DNA of 7,023 nucleotides from an uncultured Erysipelotrichaceae bacterium. GTDB taxonomy: Bacteria > Bacillota_I > Bacilli_A > Erysipelotrichales > Erysipelotrichaceae. The stretch spans positions 1-7,023 of the forward strand of contig CAMOOA010000064.1 in the NCBI GenBank assembly GCA_946621045.1, written 5' to 3'. The notes under the pieces were generated by a model that worked only from the letters and a program-made list of their open reading frames with translations, was not told the DNA's origin and did no database searches. Positions 6,518-7,023 of this stretch are shown here, piece by piece. Within the stretch, counting starts at the first letter, position 1; every line of letters starts with the position of its first letter. The position numbers and the translations under genes were made by a program.

Positions 6518-7023
6518 CTATTCTTTTCCGTTCCAGCAGTAGGTGCATACCTCGTCTTCGGTAAGCCCGGTTGCCCGGATCATATCGTCCAGACGGTTGA
6601 AACTCAGGGAGGAGAAGTTCATTTCCTCGCGCATGAGGTCCAGCATCCTGTGGTAGCGGTCACTGTCCGGATTTGCGTAGTCATCCAGAATGACCCGTTC
6701 AACATCCTGTCCTTCTTCCTTGGCGATAATGCGGCGGGCAATCAGCTCCATATCGTCTGTCGACCGAGAGAAGTTGATGTACTTACAGCCGAAGAGGATC
6801 GGCGGGCATGCCGGACGGACATGTACTTCCCGGGCGCCGCTTTCATACAGGAATTCGGTTGTCTCACGCAGCTGGGTGCCGCGGACGATCGAGTCATCGA
6901 TCAGCAGCATCCGCTTGTGTTCAATCAGCTCGGCAACCGGAATCAGCTTCATCCGGGCGATCAGATCGCGTTTTGTCTGCATGGTAGGCATGAAGGAACG
7001 CGGCCAGGTCGGCGTATATTTGA
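6518..7023 (-). CDS. purF: amidophosphoribosyltransferase (PurF), C-terminal part
   Basis: This is the final 167 complete codons of a gene whose start lies beyond the right edge; the frame stays open through KYTPTWPRSFMPTMQTKRDL up to the border, so the Met at 6991 is internal. PurF makes 5-phosphoribosylamine from PRPP and glutamine, the first committed step of purine synthesis. The PRPP loop LLIDDSIVRGTQ is at about 6907-6872. Downstream are VRPACPPILFGCKYINFSRS, then SLSFNRLDDMI and the ending CTYCWNGKE. The Cys in GCKY and the CTYC pair sit where the Bacillus subtilis enzyme has cysteine ligands of its 4Fe-4S cluster, so an iron-sulfur form is plausible. The sequence resembles a PurF-like branch I recall from Bacteroides and some Firmicutes (YTPTWPRSFMP) rather than the classic E. 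coli or B. subtilis branch, which has RTFI-x-P at that site. The stop TAG lies directly against the terminator. Confidence 0.93.
   Translation of the reverse strand, partial: KYTPTWPRSFMPTMQTKRDLIARMKLIPVAELIEHKRMLLIDDSIVRGTQLRETTEFLYESGAREVHVRPACPPILFGCKYINFSRSTDDMELIARRIIAKEEGQDVERVILDDYANPDSDRYHRMLDLMREEMNFSSLSFNRLDDMIRATGLTEDEVCTYCWNGKE

Noticed and set aside
6518..6991. A stand-alone 157-residue phosphoribosyltransferase starting at the Met at 6991.
   Set aside because: The frame continues without a stop to the window edge and the added residues still match PurF, so it is the end of a longer gene.
1..7023. CRISPR arrays, tRNA or rRNA genes, transposases, attachment sites.
   Set aside because: No spaced direct repeats, cloverleaf sequence, transposase motif or matching terminal repeats were seen.

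Overview
All convincing coding in this window is on the minus strand. It comprises the 3' end of a purF-type amidophosphoribosyltransferase gene, entering from the right edge, and a compact three-gene operon read right to left: a degenerate SbcD/Mre11-like protein, a giant SbcC/Rad50/YhaN-like ATPase, and a YdjC/ChbG-like carbohydrate deacetylase. The base composition (roughly half GC), purine-rich Shine-Dalgarno sites, tight gene packing and simple intrinsic terminators fit a Bacillota member. My guess is a mid-GC Erysipelotrichales-like or related gut Firmicute. That placement is an inference from recalled protein style, not from any search.

Layout from right to left, the direction of transcription: purF C-terminal part (7023 to 6518), ending in a stop codon that abuts a perfect 10-bp intrinsic terminator (6517-6494). 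Next is a ~180-bp intergenic stretch with an AT-rich patch, a candidate promoter (6459-6431) and a leader that can fold. The operon follows. The SbcD-like gene (6310-5354) overlaps the ATPase gene (5357-873) by 4 nt (ATGA), and 21 nt separate the ATPase stop from the deacetylase start (851-93). A strong intrinsic terminator (85-42) closes the operon. The last 41 bases at the left edge show no gene.

How the genes may work together: the first two look like an Mre11/Rad50-type pair by order, coupling and fold. However, the Mre11-like member has lost every recognisable metal-binding motif residue. The Rad50-like member carries a two-helix membrane hairpin between its coiled-coil arms, where Rad50 would have its zinc hook. 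It also has a repeated second arm and an extra ~95-residue, probably beta-rich C-terminal domain after the ATPase head. So the pair is unlikely to be a standard DNA-end nuclease. It is better viewed as a membrane-associated SMC-like ATPase with a pseudoenzyme partner. The deacetylase at the end of the operon hints at a cell-envelope or glycan connection, but that link rests on gene order only.
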